In this document: positions 1-12,307 of the stretch, in pieces | Layout: the number at the start of each line of letters is the position of its first letter | How positions within the stretch are numbered: position 1 is the stretch's first letter | Assembly: GCA_020746105.1 (NCBI GenBank) | Contig: CM036622.1 | Span: 38,045,477 to 38,109,476, forward strand | Source: Trogon surrucura | Taxonomy: Eukaryota; Chordata; Aves; Trogoniformes; Trogonidae | Reading direction: 5' to 3' | Length of the DNA stretch: 64,000 bases | The notes under the pieces: model-generated | The model's input: the letters and a program-made list of their open reading frames with translations, nothing else | The model's database searches: none | Told to the model about the DNA's origin: nothing | Program-made: the position numbers and the translations under genes

Positions 1-2649
1 TGGGACAGCACCACAGCCCCGGCCAGCCACATGCTGCTGGCCCCCAGCTCGCTGTGGCTGCCCTGGGGTTGCTATTTTTTTGGATCAGGGCTTATTCAGA
101 ACACCAGCAAGGCTTTGCACAGGTGGGGATGCGTGAAGGGAGGTCAACACCGTCTCCTCTCACTGCTGTCACCTGCTGCATCCAGCCTAACTTCATTTGC
201 CCTCAGCCTAGTTACAGCTCTGTCCTTTTGCTGGGGTGACCCATGCCAGGGCAGGTGGCACCTTCAGTATGTGTGCTTGCACTTAATCCCATCCAGAAGT
301 GAATTGTCCACTCAGGCAAGCCCCTGTGTCTGTGAGGGGGTGCCAGCTCTGCAGTAGCTCCCCCCGCTTGGGCTGGGCTCCCCTGGCACAGTCTGCTAAT
401 TACCTCTTTCTGTCACTGCTTTTTCCTCCCCTTCCCCTGTTGCTGGCTTGAGGAACTCCTATTAACCTGGCTGATTTCAAGACCATCAAAACAATTGTCT
501 TGAGACTCCTCCAATTATTCATCCTGTTATATCTCTTCCAGCGTGGGAAAGCGGGAAGGAGCAGTTGGAGGACTGGGATCAGTTTTCCTCTGTGATCATT
601 ACAACCCACCTCCCTGAAGACTCGAGCTGACAGGGTCATGAAGGCATTTATAGTACGCGATATGCCACAAATAACTCCTGCCACCAAATCCTCCTGCCTG
701 CTGAGCCAAGCCTTGGCAATGGTTGTGGCCCCGGCTGCCCACCGGCCTCCTGCCACTGCAGAGGCTCAACTGCTTGCAGACACGGCCTTGTGCCCTGATC
801 CAGGACACCTGCGTCCCCTCCCCATCTGCCAGTGACCCCCAGTGGGCACCACTGACACCCCGGTGCTTGCACTACTTTGGCTAGGTAGGGCATCTCAGAA
901 ACTAAGTGTAACACACCATGTAACTGCAAGTAACTAGTGCAGAAATGCATTTTTTTTCCCCATTTGTTTTCATCTATAGGTGCCATATCACGACTGAAAG
1001 CAGACTCAGGCTTTTGAAAAAGGAAGTAAAACTCATTCCTAAATTTTTTCTTTGAAACCTCAGATTCTCATCCCCTGGGCACCCTCCTTTGGTTTTGGGA
1101 AGATCTGGGTATTGATGGGACAGAAGCAGCATGGCTCACACTTCCCTCTCAGATTCAGACTTTTAAGAAGAGCTTCTTATTAATGATGACAAACCAACCA
1201 CCAAAATCCAAGCACTTGCCATTATTTGGTGATTTTTTGCCATTATTTTGGTAAAGACTAGGAGATATGTGGCATGGCAGTGATTTACCTAGATGTTCCT
1301 GCTGCTGGTGACACATTTGCTTTTCTACGCTCAGATGCTGGAACTTGTTTTTGAGGTTTGTCCAGGGATAGAGGACAGGAGGAAGCCCTAGTTAGGTGAG
1401 GTTTGGTCTGCAGCATACAGAGCAGATACAGCCCGTGCCACGCTGTCACTGGACCTACCACATTCTCCCCTGAGAGGATGCCTCAGAAATGGATCTTCAG
1501 CCACATGGGCACAAGTGCAAGGAAATGTGGAGTTACAGCCTGACACAGAGGCAAGGGCTTGACTCCATGGAGCGACCCACTGGCGGGTCCTGAGGACCTA
1601 GGAGCAGCACTTTCTTGCTGGCTAAACTGATTTCTTCCACATATTTATTGAAGAGAGAAGGTACTGTCCCCTGCCAGCAAAACCACTGCTCAAATGGGAT
1701 CGTCTCATGTTAACCTCATGAACATCAGCTCAGAAAGTATGAAACTCCATTCGATCCAGGTGTTGGCTGCCTCTCGGTGTGTGGATGCTCCTGGGGACTG
1801 AAATCAAACCTCTGGTAAACCCTGGCTGGGAGCTGAATCTGACCAGCCCCCAGGGCCTGCGTGCAGGGTGGGCAATCCTCCGGCCCTTAGGACTGAGCGT
1901 CAGCTCTTGCCAGCGCCATTTACTGCAGCACTTTACCCATGACTTGCAATTTTCAGTTCTGTTTTGCACCACTGGAAGTCCTGGAGGGAGCACCAAGGCT
2001 CTGCTCTGGCTCTGGCTGGATGTGGGGGGGGTGCCTGAGGGGAAATGTAGCATGAGGACACCCTTCCAGAACCCACTCGTACACAGCAGTGACCATCACC
2101 GCATGGCAGAGAGCTCTGGCCCGCACCTGTGGGCCTTTGGAGAGGAGCTGGGTTCAATGCTCCTTATCTCCTGGTGTGTGTTTTTGCAGGATTTGTCTTT
2201 TACCTTTCATTTCCCAGGAAACGGGAGCTTCATGAGCACCCAATTGGTCTTGCAGTCCTTCTCCTCCCTCCAATCTCTAGCCCAAACCAAACATTTCACC
2301 CTGTACCCATCACCTCAAAAAGCCCTGACTGCCCAGTAAGCTTTTCCCTACCTCTAACCCTTACACCTGCAGTGTTATTCCACTTTTGCTGTCTCCTGGT
2401 CCCCCTTGTGCCTTGCAAGCTCCCAGGCTGTTGTGTGAAAAGATGGGAGAACCAGGCTGGATTTTTGGAGTTCTTCAATTTCCAGCAACACCTCATAGGT
2501 ATTCAGGCTGCCCTCCTCCTCGCTGAAAGCCTCGTCCACAGAGGTTTCCTGCATAAAAAACTGCCCGTCAGAGAGGAAAGACAAATGGCGATGGCAATAA
2601 TGTGGAAGAACATCCTCTGAACATCTGAGAGGGCTGAATTCATGAACCA

Positions 2650-3000
2650 CTTTTGTCAAGGCGTACAAGAGGCACTTAAATATTAGCTGCTGCTTATAAA
2701 TAATATTGGTATGTTAAATACACACATATTTTCACAGTTTTATAAAGCGAGTGATCTCTGTTTGCTTTCAGCTGGAAATCATAAAGTAAAAATCAATGAG
2801 CTTATATCAAGCTTATGTTATAGTCCTTGAAGAGTCAACTGACTCTATAAAAATGACTGTTTTCTAATGAAGATATCATTAATTGGCTTGAGTTGGCAAA
2901 GTTTAAGTGCGTTGTCATATTTTGATTGCTATGCAGCGCTGGAGCTTATTGATTTTATAGAACAGTCTGTAGATAAATGTAATGATTAATTTCATTTGGT
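2650..3000. promoter_or_regulatory. possible conserved non-coding (enhancer-like) block
   Basis: An abrupt AT-rich stretch inside the GC-rich flank. It is dense in homeodomain-type cores (TAAT/ATTA, for example TCATTAATTGG near 2,877 and GATTAATTTCATT near 2,985) and has no coding frame or repeat signature. Vertebrate conserved enhancers often look like this, but conservation cannot be judged from one sequence, so this is inference only. Confidence 0.2.
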
Positions 3001-3879
3001 TTACAAGAACACAAAACTTCTATGCAGAACTGGATGCGTTATTTTATTTTTCATAACGGCCTGTACCTCGCAGGAACATGGATCTGGCTGTGAAGCTATG
3101 CTAGGCAGCCTGGCCTTCCCTGGTTTCTTTACTCAAGAGAAATTCCATTTTCCTCCCAAACCCATGGTTTCTTCCCTTCCCCCTTTCAATTCAAGGGCTT
3201 CGGAGAGATTATTTTTCTATCTTTATTTCTCAGATGGGGGGAGCGTTCCTGTCTTCTTGCTGAAAAAAAGAATTCAGTTTTATTCCCTGTGTTTGTGAAG
3301 CCATCAGCCGCAGGTCTGAAACCCAGGCCCAGCTCATGGACCTGCTTCTAGGGCAGCGCTTGCCTTGGGGATGGAGAAAGTGGCTCCAGGCCCCCATGCA
3401 GAGCTCTGCGTGCCCTGGGGGACCCCGCACCACCCCCTGCTCTGCCTCAACACCCCCAGCCCCACGGCAGCTCTGGGGGTCTCCCAGGGGATGTGCAGAG
3501 GAGCATCGCTGCCAGGACCTGCCCTCAGGTCCATCCCAAGGGGACGGCTGCCGAGGAGCTGGCTGCCCCCCAAAACGGGGCAAACCGGGGCCGTGATCCT
3601 CCTCGGACATGCCACAGCTGGCTCTGCTCAATGCAGAGCCCAGGAGCTGCTTTTCCCGAGGCTTCAGGGCTATTTTTAGCCTTTGCTTTGGCACTTGGTG
3701 CCGCATGGCTGCCTCTGAATTATTTGGTTTCTTAATTGGCGGCGTTGATGTAAAAGCAAAGTGAGGGGAAAAGAAATACCAGCAGCCTCCCTGGGGACAG
3801 CCTGCCAAGCCTGGGGGTGACAGTCATGCTCGCTGCGAACTGTCTCGGCACGTTTTTGTACCAGGAACACTAGGAATTA

Positions 3880-4140
3880 AAAGGATTTCAGGCCGTATTT
3901 TTGTTCAGGTCTGGTGTTCTCCTTCCTCGCAGTTCCGATTGTATTATTGCACCCACTGCTGGCAAAGGCAGAAAACTGCATTTTCAGATGCTGCCGGTCA
4001 TTGTTCCTATTTGCAGAAGCAGCCGAGAGCTTCTGACAATTATGCTCCAAGCCTACACGTTAGCTGCAAAGTACCCTAATTTAAATCAAAGGTTTGATTT
4101 TTTTATATTTGCCCTTGGAATTGATTAGTATTGAATTCCT
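3880..4140. promoter_or_regulatory. possible conserved non-coding (enhancer-like) block
   Basis: A second AT-rich island in the GC-rich flank. It contains the TCF/LEF-like string AATCAAAGG (about 4,084), octamer- and homeodomain-like ATTATGC and GATTAGTATTGAATTC strings, and no coding potential. The base composition differs sharply from both sides. It is called only on motif density and composition; comparative alignment would decide. Confidence 0.2.
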
Positions 4141-6808
4141 GATCTACAAGGTGTTTAATGCATCTCTGGGTATCACCAGCAGAGCAGAAATCTTCGAGTA
4201 GCTTAAGCTGACCAGAAGAGAGGAAAGTCACTTTGTATGGTCTAGATGGTAACTGCTAAAATCATATCCCATTCCATTGAATAAGTGCTGTCTTCTGCTC
4301 CAAACACAGGTGCGTAATTCTTTGTGATCTTGCAAAATCATGTATGCCAGGCATGTTTGAGTAGCTACCTAAAACAAAATATCTAGATCGATCCGATAGC
4401 AAATAAGAGGTGTCTGAGGGTGCTCAAACCAGGCCACCAAATGTATTTGATTTCTACAACTCCGAGGGGGCAGCTGACCAGATCACCAGTTCTCCATGTC
4501 ACGGCTGTGATGTTTCATCCTAAATTACATGGCTGGAGGGAAAGCAATGCCCAGTATTAAGCTGAATTCCACTCTCCCACTGAGAGCTGGAGCCACCCAC
4601 GTCCCAGCACACATTCGAGCCTTTGCGGCACTGCCTGTCCTCCAGCGGTGACCCAGGTTGTGAGGCCCAGCCTCAGAGAAGCCCTTTGGTTCTGCTCCCC
4701 TCCAGCTGCTCCTCAGCAAGGCGATTTGAAAGGTTATCCTGAATAAGCGGGATGTCAGGAAAGCGGTGAGGCTATGCGAAGCGACTCTCGGCCTGGGGCT
4801 CATCACCGCTCGACTGAGCACCGGCCCTGTGCCCTGGGCTGCCAGCGGCACAGGAGCAGGGCAGAGAGGCTCTTGCCAGCAGCAAGGCTGTTGAGGTGAG
4901 GAGTGAGCACCCTGGCAAATCTGCCTTCCTCGGTGCTTTGCCCCCATCCCACCTCATCACTAAAGCTGCCTCCAAACGCACCTTCGAGCTGCAGAGGTGA
5001 CTACTGCAGCTGGCACTTGAGCGATTACTGAGCTCCTTGATCTAAAAATACGGTTAAAATTCTGCTCTTGAGATATATTGTAAAGAATGTGAATTTCAAG
5101 GTTTTTTTTTTTTGTCACAATACAGAAGCGGTTCCCAGGGAGCTGTAATTCAGCGCCTGCTCCGAGGGGGCCGGGGAGCGGTGGCACTCAGGGGTGAGCT
5201 GGAAGAGCAGGCAGGAGCTCAGCGGTGCCAAAGGCAGCATCTTCAGCGGCAGCGTTGGACGGAAACCAACCACAGGTATTTATACATCACTGTACTTTAC
5301 AGGCAAATTGCTTCTGCTTAGACCAGAGGAAACAAAGGACCCAGGAGGGGAAGAAGAATCTAACTTTTGGGAGGTTATCATGGTTTCATTCCAGAACACC
5401 TGCCAGCACCAGTGTCAGCACCAGGCAACAAACACATGGCACAAATCCGGGAGTATAAAAGATGTGTCATTGTGAGAAGGAGTAGGAGGAAAATAAAGCA
5501 AGTTGACAGCTCACATCCTGTGCCATAATCCTAGAAATTGTTAATATTTACAAAATTAACAACTAATATAACCGATGACAATCTCACTCCTCCTGGTTGT
5601 CATGAGGATATTAACAGTTACCACCCGCTCCGAACTGGAAATACTCCCCATCTCCGGAGCTCCTGCTGCTCAGTACGTGTGGGGATGGCACAGACTCGCC
5701 CTCCCAGCATCAAGCCCTGAGCCAGCCCGGAGCACCCCAGCATCACCAGGGCTGGAAATGCCCCCAATCTCACTCTGCTCCCTGGGAGGGAGCAGGGAGT
5801 CTGGGACATAGGGAGGAAGGCTTTTCCCTCTCTCCAGCACCCAGCTCTGTGCGCTGCAGCGTGTCAGGAGAGCTCAGAGGAGGAGGAGGATGGGGAGGAT
5901 ACGCAGTGCTGGAGGGAGGAGAGGCGAGGGCCACGCTGGCTCGGATCGTACCTCTGAACAAGCTGCCGTTTCAGGAGAAATGCCCATGCCACTGGTGTGA
6001 TTTGCCAGCTGTAAGGCTGGCAGCTAACTGATTAACAGATGCTACGGTGTCATCTCTTTAATAGGAAAGACCTGGCTAAAACCAAAACAAAGATGCTTGA
6101 ATACCAATGACACCATGGGAAACGTATCTCCAGACTAACAATCATAAAAAGGTGAAACTTCAAAATCATAGTGTTGTTGCACACATCGTTTTTAAATAAG
6201 AAAAAAGTAACAGCAGTGCCAAGTTCTAAGAGCTGACATTTTTTTTCAGCTTTTTTTTTAAAAACTGTTTTCATTTTTTTAAAAAAAACTGTTATGTGTC
6301 CATCAGGAGGACTGCAAGAGGCAATACAGGGTTAAGAGGCACTGTAAATACAAGAAAATCATGGATGGTGCCTGCACACATGGGATTTCTGGCTTCATTT
6401 TGCCTTGTCTTTAGCAGGGAGCATTAAATCCCCAGGCCACCTTTTGCACAGGCACAGCATATCAGTCTTGCAGTAATTTTAAAAGTTTGCATTGCCAGGG
6501 TGAATTGCATGCAAAAAAAAGTTGTGAAACTCTTTTCAGTTCACTGTATGCAAAATCAAACCAGAAAATTACCCACAGTGTTGTTTCCAAAGAGCTCCCA
6601 GGTGCTGGAAAGCTGTAAAAAGCAAATTTCCTTCTCACAGGAATCATTTTCTCCCCTTGAAGAGGCATGGTGTCTGCTGTATGAGAGGTTGGCCCAAAAA
6701 AGGCAACCTGAACGGATGTCTATGAAGGAGTGGATGGCAAAAAGTCCTTTTCAAGTCACCCTGAGATCAAGGATTTCATTATCAGCCAGGTCAGTCAAAC
6801 AATAAAAA

Positions 6809-6883
6809 GGCTAGACTCGATGATCTTCTAGGTCTCTTCCAGCTGATACGATTCTATGATCCTATGATTCTATGATTCTATGA
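6809..6883 (+). mobile_element. CR1 LINE 3' end (short 5'-truncated copy)
   Basis: The stretch reads from GGCTAGACTCGATGATCTTC through GGTCTCTTCCAGCTGATACG and ends in repeated ATTCTATG units. This is the diagnostic 3' terminus of avian CR1 elements, whose tail is a short tandem octamer rather than poly-A. Only the last ~75 bases are confidently CR1; the 5' boundary may lie up to ~100 bases further left in a diverged state. The copy is non-functional. Its presence is one of the clearest signs that the window is avian. Confidence 0.92.
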
Positions 6884-9874
6884 ATATTGACCAGAGGAGC
6901 AATAAACTGCCTATAGGAACTCTGCGCTCCAGGTGGCTTGACACAACTGCTCACTTTGGGCCAGCATGCAAGGGCTCCCTGGAAGGGGCCTCAGTTCGAC
7001 AGATCCTCTGGAGAAATGACAGTGGGGACCATCGGAGGGACCATCACAAGCCGTGGTGCTCACTAATTGGTTCACCGCAGTACAACACTGTAGTTCCTTT
7101 GCTTGGAATACAGTGGGGAAATAAATGTGACCCAGTAAAATGAAACAAGTTGTTTTTAAATATTAAAAAAGCAATGACTCTGGAGAAGAGATGCATAAAA
7201 TCATCAAATTCACATTAAAACTGTTGTGTAGTTTGCTCTAAGAAGCTGGTACCTTTTAAAAACCACTAAAACATTAGCATGTTACATCCCAGATGGTTTG
7301 CTTTTCTTCCCCACGTCTTTTATTCTGCCCTGAGCCTCTGAAGAGCGCTCCTTCCCCCCCCCATTTTGTTTTCTGTTTTTAAAGCTTCATACATTTCAGG
7401 TTTCTGTGCTCTTCTATCTTATTTTTTCATCTTTCTTTTCAAGAAACTTCTTTTTTTCCCCATCTGCAACCATCTTCAGCACAATACTTCCTCCTTTAGG
7501 ATTTCTTTTATCTCATCTTTATGCCTTTCACTTATTCTTCTTCAGACCCTTCATCGTTGCTTTTGCTTGTCAAAACTGTTTCCTACTCCTTCATGGGGGA
7601 AGAAGTGGGAAGGTTGGGTGGGTTTTTTTTGCTATGAACACCCAAGAATGCTCCAATCGATACTTCGAAACTCTGCAGAGGAGAGCTTGCACGAGTCTTT
7701 CAACACTTTCAAAATTTGCAACTGCAGTTAATGGAAGTCTGACTAATGCTTGAAAATCAGCAGCTTATTTTAAAGTGGCGCTGTACCATTGCTTCCCACC
7801 AACAACATTACCAGGCCTTCCCCAACCAGCTTTTATTTTTACATGAGAGACTCCACTCCATGCTTTGAAACCCTTGCAGCCCTGGAGCAACTTCTCTCTT
7901 TATAAACCCCAAGACACAGAGCGGGTGACGGTCGCAGCCTCAGGCACCACCTCGATGCCTTTCGCTCTGCCTGGATTTCTGTTCAAACGAGACCCATATT
8001 GCTACCCCGCTTGCAGAAAACCATGGCCAAGCATACCCAGTGAGATTTCCAAAGAGCGGCGAATCCAGTTTAGCTGGCAGTGAGCCTACGTAAAACGTCT
8101 TGAAGCCTGGTCGTGGGGGTCTAGCTACGGTTGCAGGCATCTGCCAGGAGAGCAGCACTGCTGCCCCCGAGGTCTGCAGTAGTGTCCAGGGAAGGATACT
8201 GGGAGAAGGATCTAGAGCCTCTTCATCCCTTCCCAACAGATGTACCCTGGCTATTTATTTTGTTCCAAAAGAAATTTGCAATTGTAGTTTGGGGATCTTC
8301 TGACATTTCACTGACGTTTCTTCAGGGCTTTTGGTAGCACGATTATTATTGTTGGTAAGTGCTCTCACGTGTTAATGCCCACGCTAGATTGAATTGTGCG
8401 CATTCTGGCCGGGGGCCAGTTTTTGCTGTGGAGTCTTAACATGCACCCAACCTAGCACCTCCATGGGCCTCTTACAGTTGGACCTGTTCCCTTAGACAGA
8501 TCACTTAAGAGGTCTGGAAAGAGCCTGCAGCAGATAGAATTGACTGTTCCTGACAAGTCTACCATTTTTACTGTTTTCCATCTGCCTACCAAAACTGCCT
8601 CATTCTTCTGAAGTACCAAAGACCACTTAAAATGTGTCTAAAGCTTGATGCCAACTTCCTAGTCCTGCTTGCCAATTCAAAAAATCTGTTGCAAAATATA
8701 TGTCAATACATTTATTCCCAGACTGAGGCAACCATATATTACTTAAATGCTGGGGTAATCCTAAATGTGATCGAGAGGCTGGTGCTCATAACAGAGTCTT
8801 CAGATACAAAATGGCTTTTATAGAAAGTATCACTGCTAGCATGAATTATTTAAAACCTTTTCTTCTCTCATGGAACACAACAGGCCTGTTTCAGCATCTG
8901 GTCACGTCTCCTGGTTTGCCGTCCGGATGGCAGCCGAAACTCAGCAATGGGCTGCTCAGGTATGAAATTCATAAAATCAGAAATCAAGGGCAGGAACCCG
9001 ACACAAACAATCTAGGTAGGAATAACTGTTCTTGCTCCTTGAGTTTCCTGGTTGGCTTTTGCTCTGCTAAGACTAAAATTGCTTGGAAATCACTGTCAGT
9101 AAATTTTAGGTTTTCCTTCCCCACTGGTAAGACCTGAAGCTATTTGAGATGTTAAACAATTTGCAGCTTCTGAGCTTGGTTGTGGTGCCAGCTTTGTACA
9201 GATAAATATAGAACCTGTGGCATTTCAAAAGCCATTTGGAACAGTTCTTCAATACAAGCACTTTCAGCAGAGATTAAATACATTATTTGGGTTTTATGCC
9301 TAAAAAAAAAGAAATCACTTAAAAATTTGGCAGAAATACCATTTTCTTCAAATGAGAAAGTTCTCCTTCCCCAAATTCAGGCTGGCAATTGGCAGCTCTT
9401 TATGAAGACTTTTTTTTTTTTTCTTTCTGCTCCCCCTTCCCCTACTCCTTGGTTTCAAAATAACCTTGAAGGCAAAAAAGCAGGACATAGCAATGTAAAA
9501 AAATGTAGCAACTGATTAAAATTTTTCATTCCTTGAACAGAATGCTTTACATTTTAACTAACTTGTATCAGACACAATCTTATCACATTCCTATACAAAA
9601 AATTAACACACTGCAGGAAACTGGACACATACACTCCTCAGGGAACTCACTGTTCAGAAGTCCTACTGAAGAAACCGAAACACGATACAAATAAAGACCT
9701 TTATTAAAACCACTTAGAATATTATACGAAATTTAATATTGAATAATATAGGTGCAAACCCCTTGATATTAACAGGATGTGATAAATGTGAAGAGAGGAC
9801 ATTAATATACATATAAGTAAAAAAGCTAAAATGTGTTTGACAGTGATATATTAAATGGCTACATAAATGTGACC
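6884..9874. other. intergenic, no supported feature
   Basis: AT-rich sequence with pyrimidine-rich stretches near 7,340-7,560 and 9,410-9,445. Open frames here (for example 7,366-7,731 plus) are Phe/Ser/Leu-rich products of the pyrimidine tracts and not genes. I see no repeat family or RNA gene. Confidence 0.5.
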
Positions 9875-9908
9875 ATAATTAGAAGAATATAATTAGAAGA
9901 ATATAATT
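9875..9908. repeat. short tandem repeat, 14-bp unit
   Basis: Two perfect adjacent copies of ATAATTAGAAGAAT (9,875-9,888 and 9,889-9,902) followed by a partial third. It lies just downstream of the putative polyadenylation site of the minus-strand gene. Confidence 0.9.
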
Positions 9909-9976
9909 TTGTATTCCTTAAGAAGTATCTTCTAAAGCAGTATACATAGTAAATTGCTTTTACCTCTAGTGTCTGC

Positions 9977-9982
9977 TTTATT
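9977..9982 (-). terminator. polyadenylation signal AATAAA of the minus-strand gene
   Basis: On the minus strand AATAAAGC lies about 87 bases after the stop codon of the putative last exon (10,071-10,069). This gives a short 3' UTR of roughly 100-110 nt. A second minus-strand AATAAA lies near 9,700 and could give a longer alternative end. Confidence 0.5.
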
Positions 9983-10068
9983 ATGGGTAACAGGAGATGC
10001 GTAGGAATATTATAGGCACATGCAAAAGCAATGTAAAAGGTATAAAAACAGAGGCAGAAGAAAGGGAC

Positions 10069-10171
10069 TTATTTGTTCTTGGCTGCCAGAGGCTTCCGGC
10101 TGATCTTCTTTGACTTGTCATTGTTCTTCTTTGGAGGTTCAGGATTCGCCTGCATGTGTCTGCCATAAAGA
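10069..10171 (-). CDS. putative last coding exon, Lys-rich C-terminus, unrecognised protein
   Basis: The minus strand has a very good 3' splice site (pyrimidine-rich tract ending TTTCCTTACAG), and the exon begins at 10,171. Taken with one leading base in phase 2, it encodes a 33-residue tail running LYGRHMQANPEPPKK and ending KKISRKPLAAKNK, then TAA at 10,071-10,069. The other two frames are less attractive: one stops early, and the other is open but reads into the 3' UTR. The tail is strongly basic and probably disordered. Its last residues do not form a clean KKXX retrieval signal. An AATAAA follows about 87 bases later. The upstream partner exon (10,373-10,401) ends in the matching phase and creates an Arg codon at the junction. 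I do not recognise the protein. Confidence 0.55.
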
Positions 10172-10372
10172 CTGTAAGGAAATGAAATGAAGAATATTTG
10201 TGAAACAATCTTTAAACACAGGCTTTTACTCTGTAGCATGTTAAACAATGCATCTAGTACTAGAAATTTTTAAAAAAAAGGAAAGGTCATTATATTTATT
10301 TTGTCTCAACACACTGAATTTTCTGTTGGATCTCACACTGCAGTCCCTAACCTTAGTTTTTTTGTGACTTAC

Positions 10373-10401
10373 CGAGGGAGTAACATCAGGACAGAGCAGG
10401 C
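10373..10401 (-). CDS. putative penultimate exon of the minus-strand gene
   Basis: A near-consensus 5' splice site (CCTCG then GTAAGTCA) ends this exon. The preferred 3' splice site is the pyrimidine-rich TTCTTCACTGCTCCAAAG just above 10,401. The 29-nt exon is phase 0 to 2 and reads ACSVLMLLP plus two bases that complete an Arg codon in the last exon. If an upstream acceptor near 10,428 or 10,437 is used instead, the frame stays open and adds about 10 residues. Its start phase does not match the exon at 12,641-12,699, so at least one exon between them is missing from my model. Confidence 0.45.
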
Positions 10402-10429
10402 CTTTGGAGCAGTGAAGAAGCAATCAGTT

Positions 10430-11870
10430 TTGCCTTCAGAAACTAGCAACCTTTATTCTGCAGTTATGGGATTAAGGCCGGGAAGGCTGCAAGGATGTGT
10501 ATTCAAGTCGACAATGACAAAAATTGGGTTGAACTGGAGAGATAGAGTGCCCACTTAGAGCAAAGTGAGCATCATCCTTAACCAGAAAACCCAAGGGCTT
10601 GATAATGTGACAGAGAGCAATGGTGTCACAGCCGCCTTTGCTGCTCACACATGATTGATAGTACTGGGACAGCTACCAACACATCAATGCCACATTAGTA
10701 AGTACCACTGATTAAATGTTGATAAAGTATCCTACAATTAAGATGGCGAGCATTCATGGCAAAGTTAAATAGACTACATGGCTGAGAGGATCTTGCTAAA
10801 TATCACACAGTAATTAATAGATAATTTATGAGTAGTCCTGATTAAACTAAATTAAAAACCTACCCAAAATAAACACAGCTCAAACCTAACTTCCCTTATT
10901 GACACAAAGTGCTTTTGGAAGACGTACTTTGCGGGGGTGTCAGTGTGTCTAGAAGGGAACAGAGATGAGCTTTGTTTCTGATCATTCAGCTGTATAAACG
11001 CAGGCAATGTTGACACCAATACTGGGATCCCTCTGAAAGGTCTCCCCCTGTCAATACTTCAGCCCGATGCTGGCGAGTGTCTGCCCCAATCTCGTACTAG
11101 GCTACTGCCAGTCAGGCTGGACACTAACTTCTAGCCCTTCACAGGAATTCTGCTACTGAAGAATATAATGGCACCAGTTCCCACCACAGCCTTCCCCATG
11201 TCACTGCATCTCCATCTTTGTAAAGAAACAGTACAGATCCAGGGGCTTGGGGTTGAGAAAGTCTTAAAAAATTGCTTTTTGATGTGTCAAAATCTGGATT
11301 GGCAGCTGTCAGCGCTGCTGCCACCGAACCTGGGTCCTGCATTTTCATGTGTCTGGGGCACGCAGAAGGTCCCAGCTGCCACATGAGAGCTGCACTGGTC
11401 CATCACACTCCCCTCACACGCGCTCTCCCTCGCTGCAGTCCATGTGTGTAACTTGTGTCTGTCCAGCCCTTGTTGCGAACAAGGACCAGGTACAGATCCT
11501 TCTGCTACTTTTGCTTAGTCACATCAGCACAGACTTAGTTACTCATTACATGTTGCTGCTTATCCAGAAAGCATGACCCGATATACAGTTCTGCAGTGGG
11601 TATCACCCTGAGCAGGTATTTGGAGGATAAACTGACTCCATTTACAGTGACCTCTTCTGCTTTGCAGCATAAAACTAATTTCAGGAGAGGACGGGCCTTC
11701 CTTCTTCTACAAGGCCTGGTGGACTCTGCAGTCAACCATATGCAAGAGACATTGAACAAAGATCCAAATAGACAGAAATACTCCTGAATTACTGTGGTAT
11801 AAGGTATGGCCATGGAGGGGCTGTGTTTACCAGACACAGAGATTTTAGCTAAGACATACATTGGTCTCTA
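10430..11870. other. intronic or intergenic; one exon of the minus-strand gene may be hidden here
   Basis: The phase model needs a phase 2-to-0 exon in this interval. The most coding-like minus-strand stretches are about 11,200-11,370 (open frame including ALTAANPDFDTSKSNFLRL) and about 11,560-11,720. Both have only mediocre splice sites, so neither is called as an exon. Confidence 0.25.
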
Positions 11871-11871
11871 C

Positions 11872-12187
11872 AGCTTTCTGAGGAGGGGAAGAGGAAAAAG
11901 AGGTGCTGATCTCTTCTCCCTGGGTGATAGGACTTGTGGGAATGGTTCAAAGCTGCACCAGAAGAGGCGTAGACTGGACCTTAGGAAGCACTTCTTTACC
12001 GAGAGCATTGTCAAACACTGGAACAGGTTTCCTAGAGAGGTGGTTGATGCCCCAAGTCTGTCAGTGTTTAAGAGGATTTGGACATTGCCCTTAACAATAT
12101 GCTGTAACTTGGTCAGCCTCGAACAGGTCAGGCAGCTGGACTAGGCTGTCAGTGTAGATCCTTTCCAACTGAAATCTATGCCATACC
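11872..12187 (+). mobile_element. CR1 LINE 3' fragment (RT C-terminus and 3' UTR)
   Basis: The sequence matches the remembered avian CR1 3' region in order: the GGTGCTGATCTCTTCTCCCTGG block, a segment encoding KHFFTESIVKHWNRFPREVV (about 11,985-12,045), then VDAPSLSVF, and the terminal segment ending in TCCTTTCCAACTGAAATCTATG. These motifs are the C-terminal end of CR1 ORF2. The copy is 5'-truncated and inactive. Its 3' tail continues directly into the pentanucleotide microsatellite at 12,203-12,307. It lies inside an intron of the putative minus-strand gene, in the opposite orientation. Confidence 0.93.
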
Positions 12188-12202
12188 ATGTCATGCCATG
12201 CC

Positions 12203-12307
12203 GTTCTGTTCTGTTCTGTTCTGTTCTGTTCTGTTCTGTTCTGTTCTGTTCTGTTCTGTTCTGTTCTGTTCTATTCTATTCTATTCTATTCTATTCTATT
12301 CTATTCT
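12203..12307 (+). repeat. compound microsatellite (GTTCT)14(ATTCT)7 grown from a CR1 tail
   Basis: Fourteen perfect GTTCT units (12,203-12,272) are followed by seven perfect ATTCT units (12,273-12,307), immediately after the CR1 3' end and a short CCATG-type prelude. Many avian CR1 copies end in short ATTCT-type tandem tails, so the array is best read as slippage expansion of that tail with a block of G-substituted units. The Leu/Phe/Cys/Ser-rich open frames across it (12,188-12,559) are artefacts. Confidence 0.95.

Larger units (their letters stand above)
1..6000. other. GC-rich flank, no supported gene
   Basis: This block is visibly GC-richer than the rest of the window and has long open frames on both strands (up to 186 and 192 codons at 1,779-2,339 plus and 3,230-3,808 minus). 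Their translations are low-complexity mixtures of Pro, Gly, Ser and Cys with no recognisable domain. Open frames of that length are expected when GC content is high because stop codons are AT-rich. I see no convincing exon pair, tRNA, or repeat here. Two AT-rich islands inside it are listed separately. Confidence 0.5.

Noticed and set aside
1779..2339. 186-codon plus-strand open frame
   Set aside because: It lies in GC-rich sequence with overlapping open frames on the other strand, has no recognisable domain and no splice or promoter context.
3230..3808. 192-codon minus-strand open frame
   Set aside because: Low-complexity Gly/Pro/Ser/Arg content in a locally GC-rich stretch with three other overlapping frames; chance openness is the simplest explanation.
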